Shown here: positions 43,922-55,205 of the stretch, in pieces
Layout of the letters: every line of letters starts with the position of its first letter
Numbering within the stretch: position 1 is the stretch's first letter
From: Nigrospora sphaerica
Taxonomy: Eukaryota > Ascomycota > Sordariomycetes > Amphisphaeriales > Apiosporaceae
Assembly (NCBI GenBank): GCA_018287875.1
Contig: JAGVVL010000027.1
Location: 744,001-808,000, forward strand
DNA length: 64,000 nt
Direction of reading: 5' to 3'
Position numbers and translations under genes: made by a program
Notes under the pieces: model-generated
What the model saw: only the letters and a program-made list of their open reading frames with translations
The model's database searches: none
Told to the model about the DNA's origin: nothing

Positions 43922-44873
43922 TAAAAGTCCTCCGACCATCTGGAAATTGGTGAGTGTCGGTTGCCGTCCGGGGCCTGTGTAACTGTTGGCATGGGGAATA
44001 GCGTCGGTGCGGATTCAGCAGCCGTGGCTGTGTCAACGACTCCGTCGCCGGTGCTCTGTCGCGGGGTGGGTCGCCCCGATATCATGTTCTTGATCTCGGC
44101 CATCATTCCCATGACTTGCTCGTGACGCTGGTTGCTGATCTCCTCCAGTCGTTCCAGTTTAAGTTAAGTGGCGTCCTGTCGCTGTGCAAGGTACCGAATC
44201 GTCTTCTTGTCGGCTTTCATATCATCAGGCCGTTGCGGTATATCACTCGATACACGTGTAATCTCGTTGAATTCGAAATGTGGTGACTCGTCTCCTTCAG
44301 ATCCCTCTTCACCTTCCGGGTTATCAGGTCGGTTACCAACGTTGTCTGAAATACGCGGTCTGCTTTTACTTCGCGAAGAAGCAGTTGGCTTTTTCTGCTT
44401 TAGACTTTGGAATCTTGTCTCTGTCGACATCTCCGGTATGTTCTGCTGTCCTCCGCTCGAGGCTGCCATGGCTGGCAGGCACACACAGCGCTTGATTGGC
44501 TTGATGATGAAGTATTTGATGGAGTGTGAAAGGGAAGATGTCGGCTGTGGACTTGTTATTTGCGGTGCGGAAGCGTTTATCGTGGGGTGAATAGGTTATT
44601 GTTGTCCTCTGCGTTTGGCGCGTTGGAATTATTACTCGAGAGCAGCTCTCAAGTAGCAACTGCAACAGACAGTGGTTGTGATGGTGTTGCTCTAATTGAA
44701 ACGCTCAATTCACCTCTGGGACTCCTTGATGCGCTTGTTTAGAGGGCCGGTGCGACGCGAGGATCCTCAACCGGTTGGTGTCCTTGGATTCGGATCGTCA
44801 ACTTCGCCTCTGGGACTCCGTTGATGATCGTCACGATGGAATGGACTTGCGGTTTCGTCGTAGGTGTCGGGCA

Positions 44874-45599
44874 CTGGGCTCATTCTGGACCCAACCCGCT
44901 CGTAGTTTTGTTGGCATGGATCAAGATGGCAAATAATGAAACACGGGCGCCGCCTTTATAGGCGGCCACTTCACCTACCGCGTGTATTAACCACACGAAC
45001 ATGAACTCAGAATCTCTGGACACCTCGGCGAACGCACGGCGGATGTAGTGCTCGACTTGCAGATCTCCAGGTGCTAGGCTTTGATCTTTACCTGGTTGTC
45101 TTTGTGTCTGGAAAAGATAGGCGTGTTTAGATGGTGACACGAGTGTGAGAGCGTGATGGATTGAAGAGAAAGAAGGAGAGATATGTAAATGAGCCTTGGA
45201 TGGAGATATACATGGTCACAGTCACGTGACCGTGCAATGAGTATTGCAACACAGCCGGCCGTCAGCAACGCACCACATCAGGCCACGGGTCGGCTAAGCG
45301 CACCTTGTAGCGACTATGGCAGACTTTCAGCCGGCTTCATGCATAATCAGCTCAGGAGCCAGTCCGGTCGACAGAGCATGCGGTCGGCCGTACGTCAGCG
45401 CACCATCTTAGTAGCGCAGGGTTGTCGTGACAAAGCGGCGCCTCACAGCGGCAAAGTTCAGATGGTGTATGCATCGTCAGGAGCTGGGGGTATCGTAAAA
45501 TCCCACTAAGAATTGTCCCTGATGTCCAGGTTGGCTATTTGGATGTCACGTAATACCCTAGGTGGAAAGCTTCCAAGTTGCTGTGTTGTTAAAAGAAAT
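44874..45599. other. Spacer between inverted Gypsy copy and LINE
   Basis: No recognised gene or repeat. Short frames on both strands (44880-45140 minus, 45189-45509 plus) lack domains. It may be the original host sequence beside the LINE insertion site. Confidence 0.4.
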
Positions 45600-45612
45600 A
45601 TCCAGGGACCTT
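45600..45612. repeat. 13-bp sequence, 5' target duplication of the split LINE
   Basis: ATCCAGGGACCTT recurs exactly, in reverse orientation, at 35178-35190 beside the LINE 3' tail. LINE sequence starts right after it. Confidence 0.6.
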
Positions 45613-45724
45613 GACTTCGAAAACTTTTTGAAACCGACCCCACATAGCGATAACTTCACAACCACGACTCTATAAGCTACCGGATAGCCCGGAAACTGTT
45701 CCTAGGGCTTCATTTAGCCTAGAA

Positions 45725-47082
45725 ATGGTCGATTCACCACCCTCGAGGCAAAGCGCGGGTGGTGGGAGCCGCCATAGGCCCGCCCCACCCCCCGAGCCGT
45801 CACCTCCGGACTCAAGAACACCATCGCCAGACAGCATTACAACACCTGGACGCAGTCCAGAGGATATACGCAGCACTATAAACGACTTTAAACGCTTCCT
45901 AGCTGGTGAAGTCAACATTGCGGCCTTGGCCGCAGCAGTTCAAGCCGCCATTCCGGTCTTAGAGACGGCGGCTAAGGAATCGGACAACCAGCCCAGCGTC
46001 GAAAGACGCATCAATGCTATCGAGAACACGCTGCAAGCTATCTATAAGGAATTAAAGCTCCTAAGACGTACGCTGCAGCCGCTACTGCCTTTACCGCCGC
46101 CACAGCGCCTAGGGCCCCCCAAGTAGCCAAGACTCTGCCTCCTCGACACGAACGGGAGGTAACGGTCAAGGCCGCAGGAACTGAAGGCCGCACCTACGAA
46201 GAGATAGTGCGGAAAGTTAACGCAGCAACAGGTAAAGAAACAGCAATAGCCGCACGGAAGCTTCCTAGCGGAGACTATGCTATTACCTGCAAGACAGCAG
46301 AAGAGAAGCGACAGCTGGAAACTGACCGGGCCTGGACCACCGAGGCCTTCGGAGAGAACGCCTCTATCCAGAAGAGAAAGATCCTGGTGGTGGCCCATGG
46401 CATCAACAAGGAGGCCATAGAGACGAACCAAGGGCAGCTAGGAGTCCAACTCCGGAACCAGCCTGGCGGCCCGATCGATGTCCTAGAGGCCAAACTCCCT
46501 CGCAACGCCAAGACGTCGTCTAGGAAGGTCACAACTCTATATATCGCAGTCGCCACGGTCCAACAAGCAGAACAACTATGCCGAGACGGCCTCATCTGGC
46601 AGTATGGCTATTATCCATGCGAGCCTTTCGCTGAAGGAGCGCAGCTTAAGCAGTGTTACCGCTGCTATCGATATGGACACATTGCCCGAGTCTGCCGCCA
46701 TGCACGACGATGCGGGCTCTGCTCCTCGACTAAGCACGAGGAAAAAGAATGCCCGGAAACGGAGAATCAGAGCCGATATTGCTGTCCAGCATGCCGAGGA
46801 CCACACACCGCGTGGTCTAAGGAGTGTCCAGTCCGCCAGGAGCAGGTCCAGATCGCCAAGGCTGCTTATGTTACGAGACCGAAGGGATTCGCACTGCCCT
46901 CGCAAGAACACCCTAAGCCAACAGCTGAAAATTGGCAGACAGTACAGCCGCGGAAGCGTCGAGCAACCAGCTGCCGTACTAGAAGCACTGGCAGAGCCCG
47001 TAGCAGAACCCACGAAGAGATAGACGACATGGACATCGAAACACCGGAGTCAACACTAAACAGCATCCACGCTCGACCATGA
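45725..47082 (+). pseudogene. LINE ORF1 (Gag-like, zinc knuckles), one frameshift
   Basis: A Pro-rich start and coiled coil (about residues 45-120) run to about 46068. There the frame must change by one base into the Ala/Thr-rich segment before EREVTVKAAG. The second part (46207-47082) carries CYRCYRYGHIARVC, CGLCSSTKHEEKEC and CPACRGPHTAWSKEC, RNA-binding CCHC knuckles. Its TGA overlaps the ORF2 start as ATGA (47079-47082), the usual reinitiation arrangement of LINEs. Confidence 0.8.
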
Positions 47083-48384
47083 CAGCGCTAAGGATCCTAC
47101 ACTGGAACACGCAGAAAAGCAAGAAAGCACAGATCCCGGTAGTCGATGCCATCTCCGAAGAGTACGACGTCCTGGCTATCCAAGAGCCCTGGCGAAACCC
47201 ACACATACCGACCACCTACTGCCCGAGATCCTCTCCGTACTACCTTCTCTATGCCGCCGAGGGAGGCAGAGCTTGCATTTACATTAATAAGAAGCACCCC
47301 CCAGCGCAGTGGACTTATAAGGCGCAATCAGATAGGTGCAACATCACGATCCAGTTACCAGATGGTCCTATAACAGTTATCTGCGTATACTCGCCTCCTC
47401 CTGGATCGATTAGCAGATCGGACCTGCCAGCTATCGAAGCCCTCCTTACCGGTCCCCAGCTAGGACGAACAGTCCTCGTAGGAGACTTTAACGTCCACCA
47501 CCCTGTCTGGGGAGGATATAACGTCCGACCTCATAAGGCAGCCGATAAGCTACTCCAGCTAGCAGAATCCTGGAGACTCCGGCTTATCACTCCCCCTGGA
47601 ACACCGACATGGACTCGAAGAGGGTGCATGGACTCCACGATCGACTTGGCGTGGGCCACAGACGATCTCCGAGCTGCCTACGACGGGTACGCCCCATATG
47701 CTGGATCCGATCACCTCCCCCAGGTGATACGCGTGGCTGGACCCTATACAGACCGCCAAGATAGGCCACGACGCAGCTGGAAAACAGCTGACTATAACCA
47801 GGCGAAGGCAGAAGCGGCATACCTACCACAGCCAGGGCGACTCGAGACACCAGAAGAAATCGATAGCTACACTGAAACGTTAACTAAGGAATTAACTCGG
47901 ATAGCCGACCTAGTTGCCCCCCTCCGCTACTCTAAAGGGAGAGGCAAAGCCTGGTGGAACCGCGAGACAGAAGAAGCTATAGAGAAGGAGCGAAGAGCCC
48001 AGCGGATATGGCTTTCCGACAGGACGGACGTAGCTTGGCGAGCCCTCCGGCAGTCAACTCTCTTAAAGAAGAAAGCAATCCGAGAAGCCAAGACGGCGTC
48101 CTGGAGACATATGCTCCACGAGGCGTCCAGCCAGCCAGCCGGCGTCTGGAATATCGCGAGATGGGCAAGAACGGAAGGAGCAGCACCGCCGTTACCCCCG
48201 GCAGTCCCTACACTTTACACACCGCGTGGCGAAGCAACAACCCATAAGGAGAAAACAGAAGCCTTCCGAGAGAGGTTCTATCCCCTCCCTAAGGCTACGT
48301 ACACCGGCTTCCGAACAACGAACCGGCTCGCAGCGCCTCTCGATATGGACAGCAAGGTGACAGCAGAACAAGTCCAAGACGTCC
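47079..48384 (+). pseudogene. LINE ORF2 N-terminus: AP-endonuclease, truncated
   Basis: Endonuclease motifs are complete: LRILHWNTQKSK (Asn), AIQEPW (Glu), VLVGDFNVHHPVWGG (Asp), TPTWTRRGCMDSTIDLAW and YAGSDHLPQ (Asp-His). The linker to RT follows, and the frame is cut at KVTAEQVQDVL by the Gypsy LTR; the last few codons to the stop at 48407 are LTR sequence. No nonsense codons occur in 435 codons. Confidence 0.85.
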
Positions 48385-48567
48385 TGATACGTGGCGGGGG
48401 TAGGTAAACAGCAATAAGGTGCGGTATCCTTGTCAAGGAGGGGTCCTGCTACCCCACCTACCTAGTTGGGATATCGCACCATAGATAGTTTCCTGCCCTG
48501 ACAGCCACTTCGTGGCCGGCGGACGGAATAGATCATCTTTCCCTTCACCCCAGTCTTCGCCATATCA
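48385..48567 (+). repeat. 5' LTR of Gypsy copy 2 (family b)
   Basis: 183 bp with ends TGATACGTGGCGGGG and GCCATATCA. Two bases after its end comes TGGTAGCATCTC, which fits a primer-binding site for the 3' end of initiator tRNA-Met (PBS beginning TGGTAGC). This proves that the TGATRCGT-ended repeats include true LTRs. The left flank CGTCC is LINE sequence. Confidence 0.85.
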
Positions 48568-49045
48568 AATGGTAGCATCTCTTTTCGGTCATTGAGACCC
48601 ATTTAATCGATTTCAGCATCACGTAGACGTCCAGATCATCGTGTCCGACGCCTACGACGAAGCCGCAAGTCCGTTCCATCGTGACGATCATCAACGGAGT
48701 CCCAGAGGCGAAGTTGACGATCCGCATCGAAGGACACCAACCGGTTAAGGATCCTCGCGTCGCACCGGTCCTCTAAACAAGCGCATCAAGGAGTCCCAGA
48801 GGCGAATTGAGCGTGTTGATTAGAGCAACACCATCACAACCACTGTCTGTTGCAGTTGCTACTTGAGAGCTGCTCTCGAGTAATAATTCCAACGCGCCAA
48901 ACGCAGAGGACAACAATAACCTATTCACCCCACGATAAACGCTTCCGCACCGCAAATAACAAGTCCACAGCCGACATCTTCCCTTTCACACTCCATCAAA
49001 TACTTCATCATCAAGCCAATCAAGCGCTGTGTGTGCCTGCCAGCC

Positions 49046-52000
49046 ATGGCAGCCTCAGGCGGAGGACAGCAGAACATACCGGAGATGTCGACAGAGACAA
49101 GATTCCAACGTCTAAAGCAGAACAAGCCAACTGCTTCCTCGCGAAGCAAAAGCAGACCGCGTATTTCAGACAACGTTGGTAACCGACCTGATAACCCGGA
49201 AGGTGAAGAGGGATCCGAAGGAGACGAGTCACCACATTTCGAATTTAACGAGATTACACGTGTATCGAGTGATCTACCGCAACGGCCTGATGATCTGAAA
49301 GCCGATAAGAAGACGATTCGGTACCTTGCACAGCGACAGGACGCCACTCAACTTAAACTGGAACGACTGGAGGAGACCAGCAACCAGCGTCACGAGCAAG
49401 TCATGGGAATGATGGCCGAGATCAAGAAGATGATATTGGGGCGACCCACCCCGCGACAGAGCACCGGCGACGGAGTCGTTGACACAGCCACGGCTGCTGA
49501 ATCCGCACCGACGCTATTCCCCATGCCAACAGTTACACAGGCCCCGGACAGCAACCGACACTCACCAATTTCCAGATGGTCGGAGGACTTTTACAATGCG
49601 TCTCCAGTTCGTCGCTTCGTCCAGAAGAGCCAAGCCCAACCTCAAAACACGTTCCAACCTCGGCGCGACTACGGAGACGCCCTTCATAACCGAATGAAGG
49701 ATATACCTGGAGAATTCACGCAAGCGCAAGGATTGCAGGGACTGAGTGCTTTTGACCGACAGAATCCTCATAACCATGACCGAAACCCTTACCGTCAAGA
49801 TCCTTTCAGCCATCGGTACCCTGAAGAGAACGACCGATCCGGGCGGCAGGATACTCCATACAGTGCCCCTGGTATTTCGGCCGGCGGCCGACGCCTCAAG
49901 CGAGACGACATTGGCATCTTCGATCCCTACTATCCAGACCCAACGGACGAAGGACTGGTCATGACCGGCAAGGACGTGGTGTACACCGACGTCTACCAGT
50001 TCTCGGAGAATATTCGGACATACCTGGAAGATGCCAGCATGCGAGCCTCTTATGAACAACAGATCATCCACATGTGGTTGACGTTACTTGGCGGCAAGGC
50101 CCGAACGTGGTGGTCAAACCAAGTACGTGGAGAGGACAGAGCCTTGTGGAGAAGCAGAGGCTTGATGCATATGCTTGGACAGCTGGAGCGCCGCTTCAGT
50201 CCAGACATTGGCGTGGCGTCTCGTAAGTTTAACCAGTCTTGCTTGACTATTCGGGACGTCGCCAAAGATGAGGCTGCTCTGGACAAGTTCTTCAGCACAA
50301 AGCTTCGGCACGCGAGAGCAATGCGCATCTACCAAGTGGAAACCAACAACTGGCTGGGAGCAGTCCACAACATCTGAGAGTCCTGTGGACCCGAGATCAA
50401 GCAATACTTGAGGGCTCCAGCTCAGTATGACACCTTGGAAAGCTACCTCAGCTGGTGGAACATCAGGGTCCAGCCATCGCGAGTCTAGCATGGCAGCTCT
50501 ACCCCCAATATGCCCCTAAGAACAGTCTGACCAACAGACGCCTTGACTACGGCGGCGGTGGCGCTAGACCGTTCACTTGGAAGGAGCATCATCAGGGACG
50601 TCAAGACAACCAATACCGGAGCAATCGGTACCCACGGGACAGCCAGCGAGACCGTTCAGGTGACGACTATGCGAAGAAACGCATCACCGACGAGCGTCGG
50701 ATGCTTCCAGCCCCCGAAAACAAACGAGATGGTCGCACGGACCGTGACCCACGCGAGGGGGATCGCAAGTCGTACCGCGACAGGGATCGCAAGCCGTACT
50801 ATGACAAGGATCGACGGTATCCCGACAAGCGTCGAGATAACCAACAACAGGCAAGGGTCTACGTGGCAGACGACCGAGAGCCCCAGGATGACGACGCCCA
50901 CGGCAAGGGCGACTCCAGTGAGTCCCATGGCGGCGTCAGCGATCTCGACAGCCTGAGAAGTTCCGATGATGAAGAGGAACGCGAGGCCTGATACATGGTG
51001 GAAAAAGTGTTGGACACCAAGGTCATCTGTCACCGCTGTCTGGCAAAGTTTGGCAACCGGCATTTGTTGCGATCTCATATCGAAAAGTGTCGACGAGCTG
51101 GCAAGATCGAAGACCAGTACACCAATGTCAACAAGCCGTCCGCTGACCCAGCTCGACGAACCTGCGGGTACTGCAGTGAAACTCACGGCTCGCGAAACAG
51201 ACTATTCGCACATCTGGAAGCAGGATGCCCAGCCCAGCCTTCACACTCCGAAAGCCCCGCCGAGGTGACGTATGGAGCGTGTGACCTACCTGTTGAGGCT
51301 GTAGACACACCGACTGGAACCAAGGTGCGCAGGGCACCGAGGCTCGACGACCGGCATTCCGCCAAGCTCAGTTACACCTACCTACGTGTCAAGGCACGAC
51401 CTCGACCGGACGCGCAAGACGTGGAGATCTGTTGTGACCCAGGCTCCGGACGAACTATTGTTGGGCAAAACTTCCTCAAGACACTGGAACATACCATCGA
51501 GACAAGGCACGCAACACTGAGCGGCGTTGGCAAAGGCAAAACGAAGGTCACTGAGTGGGCTAAGTTTTCAGTCTACTTGCCAGGCAAGGGAGTTTCGGGC
51601 CCTGAGATCATGAGGTTTGACCTTGAGGGATGGGTTCTGCCGGAGCTGGCTCCTAACCTCCTCATTGGCAACATGCTTCTGGACCCTCACGCGACAGTCA
51701 TCAACTACGCGACACACACCCTTAATTTCCAGAAACTGCAGTTCCAAGTCTTGTTCCAGGTCCAGCTGACAGCAAATCCTTGTGTCCATCAACTTGAGAA
51801 CAAGAAGAAGGTCATCATCGTGCCAGCTGAGATGGTCTACCTGGCAGCGGAGTACAAAGCGTTACCAAGCGACCGGGATTTTGTGTTCGAAGCCAGCCAT
51901 GTCGTCGCAGTCAACAGTTTGATTGATGGCAAGACCCCACAAGTCGTGGTGGCCACGAACATTACCGATGAGCCAGTCGTCGTCCGGAAACATGCTAAGT

Positions 52001-53865
52001 TGGACATGATTAAAGAAAAAGACACGATACACGGAGCCTTCGCAATCACCTGGAAGGCAGCATTCTCCGCGCTGGCAGTGGCCGCGATGATGCCAACGCA
52101 GGCGGCCGGCATGAAGACAGATCTTGGTGATGGCATGGCAATGGCCACGCAGATCGCCCTTGTCAATCCAGGCGCTGAGTTCAACCTGACCCCTTTGATA
52201 CACGCAATTGCCACATATTCAATCGCTGACCTTGATACCTGCCAACAAACGGACATGATGGCTCTGGCCACTGCAGCACCGACGATCCCGACCGACCAAC
52301 CGTCCGACCGACGGACCAATAGTCCTCTCTCAGATGCTGTATACAACATGATAAATGCAGCATCTGAATCGGCGATGGAAGCCCCTGGTGTGCAGGACCT
52401 TCGTCGAGATGAACAGACCACCGCATTGGACATTCGCAAGCCTGTCGGTGTCCCAGAGATTCGGACGCCCGAGGGTGGCTACAACTACGCCGCGGATCCA
52501 GCGTTCGCTCACAGACTAAAGAAAGTCGTCGCCGACGTCCCGACGCTGTGGGTCGACAAGGGACCGATTGATGTTCTCTTGGAAGACCAAATGAAAATCC
52601 CCCTTGTCGACGGCCGGCAGAACCACAAGCTCAATTCCAGACCCTATCCTCTGAGTGCCAAAGACCGCAAGCTACTTGACGAGGTCTATGACAAGCTCCA
52701 TGCTCAAGGACGGATGAGTTTCGTTACACAACCGACGCCATTCGCGCACCCCGTCTTCGTGGTCCACCGAACCCACGCGGAGGGAAAGGAGTTGACGCAA
52801 CAGCAGAAGGGCCGCGCTGTGGTTGACCTGCGAGCCTTGAATAAGGTCGTAGTTCCCGACAACTATCCACTACCCTTACAAGCGGAAGTCATTTCCAGCA
52901 TTCGCGGTCGCAAGTTCGTGTCCATTCTGGATGCGACCGGCTTTTTTCACCAATTTCTCGTCCACCCGGCCTTTCGCAACAGGTTCACCATGGTCACAGC
53001 CAGAGGACTGGAGCAATCGCACGTTGCCATGATTGGCTTTCGAAATAGCCCAGCATACGCCCAGCGGTTCAGGGATCGACCGCTTGACGACCACAAGGAT
53101 TACTGCCGGGCCTTCATTGACGACATCGTGGTCTTCTCAGAGACGATGGAGGACCATATCCGACACCTCACGAACATCTTCAACCTCTTCGCGTCAAAGA
53201 ACATTGCCTTTTCCCCGCAAAAGAGCCATCTGGGCTACCCTTCTATCGAGCTCCTCGGATTCAGGGTGGACAGTCTTGGCATGGCTATAACGGCACAACG
53301 GTTGGAGGCATTGGGCAAGCTGGCATTCCCAAGGAACTTGACAGCCCTCGAGTAATACCTGGGTGCGACCAGTTTCCTCCGACATCTCATTCCGTACTAC
53401 GCGCAGCTCGCGGAACCACTCCAGAAGCTCAAGACACAGTTGTTGGCGGCAGGCCGAGCCACGGGTGAAACACTGGCTGGGAATCCAGGCAAACGGAAAA
53501 CATACTGTCGCAGAACGCTCTTCAAGCCGCCACCTGAAGAACTGGCTTCGTTTGAGGAACTCCAGAAGGCTTTGACATCGCACAACATGGTCTACCATTA
53601 CGAGCCCAATCGGCAGTTGTACATCTAGGTCGACGGATCCCTGGAGAGAGGTTTTGACGTCATGGTCTTCCACACCACGCCATCTTACCGCAGGACACCC
53701 GGAACACCTATTCCGTTGACAGAGCTCCAGCCTTTCATGTTCACGAGTCGAAGCTTGGCACCCGCTGAGCAACGATACGGCCCTTCGGAGCTTGAAGTGG
53801 CAGTATTGGCTTGCGCCTCCAAAAGGGCCAGGACGGTCATCCAATCCTGCAACGAGCCACCGGTC
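49046..53865 (+). pseudogene. Gypsy gag-pol, copy 2 (four stops, truncated)
   Basis: Gag starts MAASGGGQQN at 49046 and is full length, including the about 200 bp missing in copy 1. It is broken by TGA at 50375-50377 (Trp in copy 1). Pol follows in the -1 frame from about 50455 with stops at 50989-50991 (Gly in copy 1), 53353-53355 and 53626-53628 (both Gln). Zinc fingers, DPG protease, RT with FIDDIVVFS and part of RNase H are readable. Three of the four stops are C>T or G>A changes. The last frame runs past 53865 into unrelated sequence. Confidence 0.85.
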
Positions 53866-55205
53866 TTCCCAGGAGCCCGTTCTGGGGCGGGTGGAGCCGG
53901 CCTCCGGCATTGGGCTGTGGAGGCAGCCCATGGCTGTGTGAACTTGGCTGTGCGAGAGCCTTGTGTGGGCCAGCGCGCTCGGAGACCGATGCGCGCAGCC
54001 CAAGTAGCATTCGTTTGTCCGTCTTGCCAGATAAGAATTAGGCTATTGGAATGTACTGGGACATATTGGTGGGCGTGTACGTCTCGGTCGTTCTTCCAGC
54101 TGACTAGGCGGCCCCTGCGCCTCAACGGCGTCGCCAGCCGCGCCGCCTCCAGTATCCATCTTGGGCGCCATGCAAGCTCAGCCGCTGCGAGCGTCGCTGC
54201 TGCATCGGTATGAGTCCTGTGGGCTGGTATCGGCGCGCGCGGCCACGCTCGATCTAGGCCTAATGCCACACGACGGTCACCGTTCGTGATACATCGGGCC
54301 AAGCGCGGCGCGCTCGAGCTGCACGATCCAGGAACGCTGTAGGAAAGCGGTATTACTCTATGCGCCCAAGACATTGCGGGGTAACGTCCACGCTAAATAT
54401 CCATGGCTGGGCCCAAACGAGCCCATATTCACGCTCCGGTAGGTAGAACTCTATCTTGACGACGATCGAGCGACACGGCTGTTAAGTAATCAGGAGCATT
54501 GCACTTGACATATCTCCATCGGCAGCACGGTCGCCGTACCGGGAGGGCGAGGGGACGACGTCTCGTGGCCATGATGCCCGAAGCAAGCTGTGCTGCAGCG
54601 CCTTGGACCAGCATCCTTGGTTGCAGCGCCAGCCGTCCCGCCAATCGGCATGCATTACCCAGCCTTGCTGTGGTCTTGCCGGGCGAGCCAGTCCACTGTA
54701 CCCTCTGCCACCGGGACTTGCAATGGTGCTCTGCGACTGCATGTAGCTGAAACGCCCAACGCCACGGCGCTTAACCTGCCCTCCAGGCCGTCCTACTCTA
54801 CTGCGTTGGGATCACGCGGTGAGCTTTCCACTTTTTTTGGGTCACTTCCTGGTGCATGGCCGAAAGATTGGCAACTCGGGGTGACATCTCTCCTGCTTAA
54901 CGAGGCGCACACACTTTCAAGGCCCAGAGCAAGCCGGTTTGGAGTCAGGGCCAGGACGCCTCGCGGAAGCGCCATCGACACGCCCACGGGTCGTCCATAC
55001 AACGCGGTAATTCCAATAGGTCACAGAGGGCTTTCTACGCGGGGGTCGGAGGCATTTCAGCCTGGCCGGCAGACCAACCCGCTTCGAGTGTGCCAGCGCC
55101 TCCTGGCTGCGCAATGAGGCAGGAAGCCAGCGCAGCTCACATACTCTCTCGTGCACGCGGATTCCAGACTCGTGTTTTCCAGGAGCAAATGTCAGGCCTT
55201 TCGCA
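53866..55205. other. NLR upstream region, no recognised gene
   Basis: Composition shifts to GC-rich host DNA. Frames of 70-230 codons exist on both strands (53685-54374 minus overlaps antisense Gypsy; 54590-55117 plus) but show no domain, and high GC makes chance frames likely. It should contain the NLR promoter; no TATA box stands out. Confidence 0.4.

Larger units (their letters stand above)
41362..44469 (-). pseudogene. Gypsy Gag, copy 1, split by pogo E
   Basis: The N-terminal part begins MAASSGGQQN at 44469 and has a TAA at 44164-44166 where copy 2 has CAA. Pogo E then occupies 42061-43921, and the capsid part (YQFSENIRTYLEDASMRASY, HMWLTLLGGKARTWWSNQ) resumes to a stop at 41362. Against copy 2 about 200 bp of gag are missing at the pogo site. 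The Gag stop overlaps the pol frame by 34 nt. Confidence 0.8.
35846..44873 (-). mobile_element. Gypsy chromovirus copy 1 (5' LTR missing)
   Basis: Minus-strand order: leader, gag (broken by pogo E), pol with zinc fingers, protease, RT, RNase H, integrase and chromodomain, then the 3' LTR. Homology with copy 2 (48568 onward) ends at about 44873, so the first about 310 bp of the leader and the 5' LTR are gone. gag and pol overlap in a -1 relation near 41362-41395. Except for the pogo insertion and two stops the coding region is intact, so this is the better preserved copy. Confidence 0.9.
45613..48384 (+). mobile_element. 5' half of the second LINE family
   Basis: A short 5' leader, ORF1 (zinc-knuckle, frameshifted) and ORF2 up to the end of the endonuclease and linker. 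It stops where the LTR of Gypsy copy 2 begins at 48385, before the reverse transcriptase. Pairs with 35191-35845. Confidence 0.85.
48385..53865 (+). mobile_element. Gypsy chromovirus copy 2 (3'-truncated)
   Basis: 5' LTR, primer-binding site, leader, gag and pol up to RNase H, then an abrupt end at 53865 where homology to copy 1 stops (after GAGCCACCGGTC). Integrase, chromodomain and 3' LTR are absent. It faces copy 1 as an inverted repeat more than 5 kb long. Confidence 0.88.

Noticed and set aside
4782..48567. TGATRCGT-ended repeats as TA-type MITEs or Helitron ends
   Set aside because: Three copies have 5-bp target duplications rather than TA, family b carries a Gypsy body and a primer-binding-like site, and there is no TC...CTRR end or Rep/helicase gene.
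35846..48567. The two family-b LTRs as the pair of one Gypsy insertion with a shared target duplication
   Set aside because: Flanks are CGTCC and TAGCC in any orientation, the bodies are two separate overlapping copies, and they face opposite ways.
53685..54374. 229-codon minus frame at the end of Gypsy copy 2
   Set aside because: It spans the Gypsy truncation point and is partly antisense Gypsy sequence; open by chance in GC-rich DNA.
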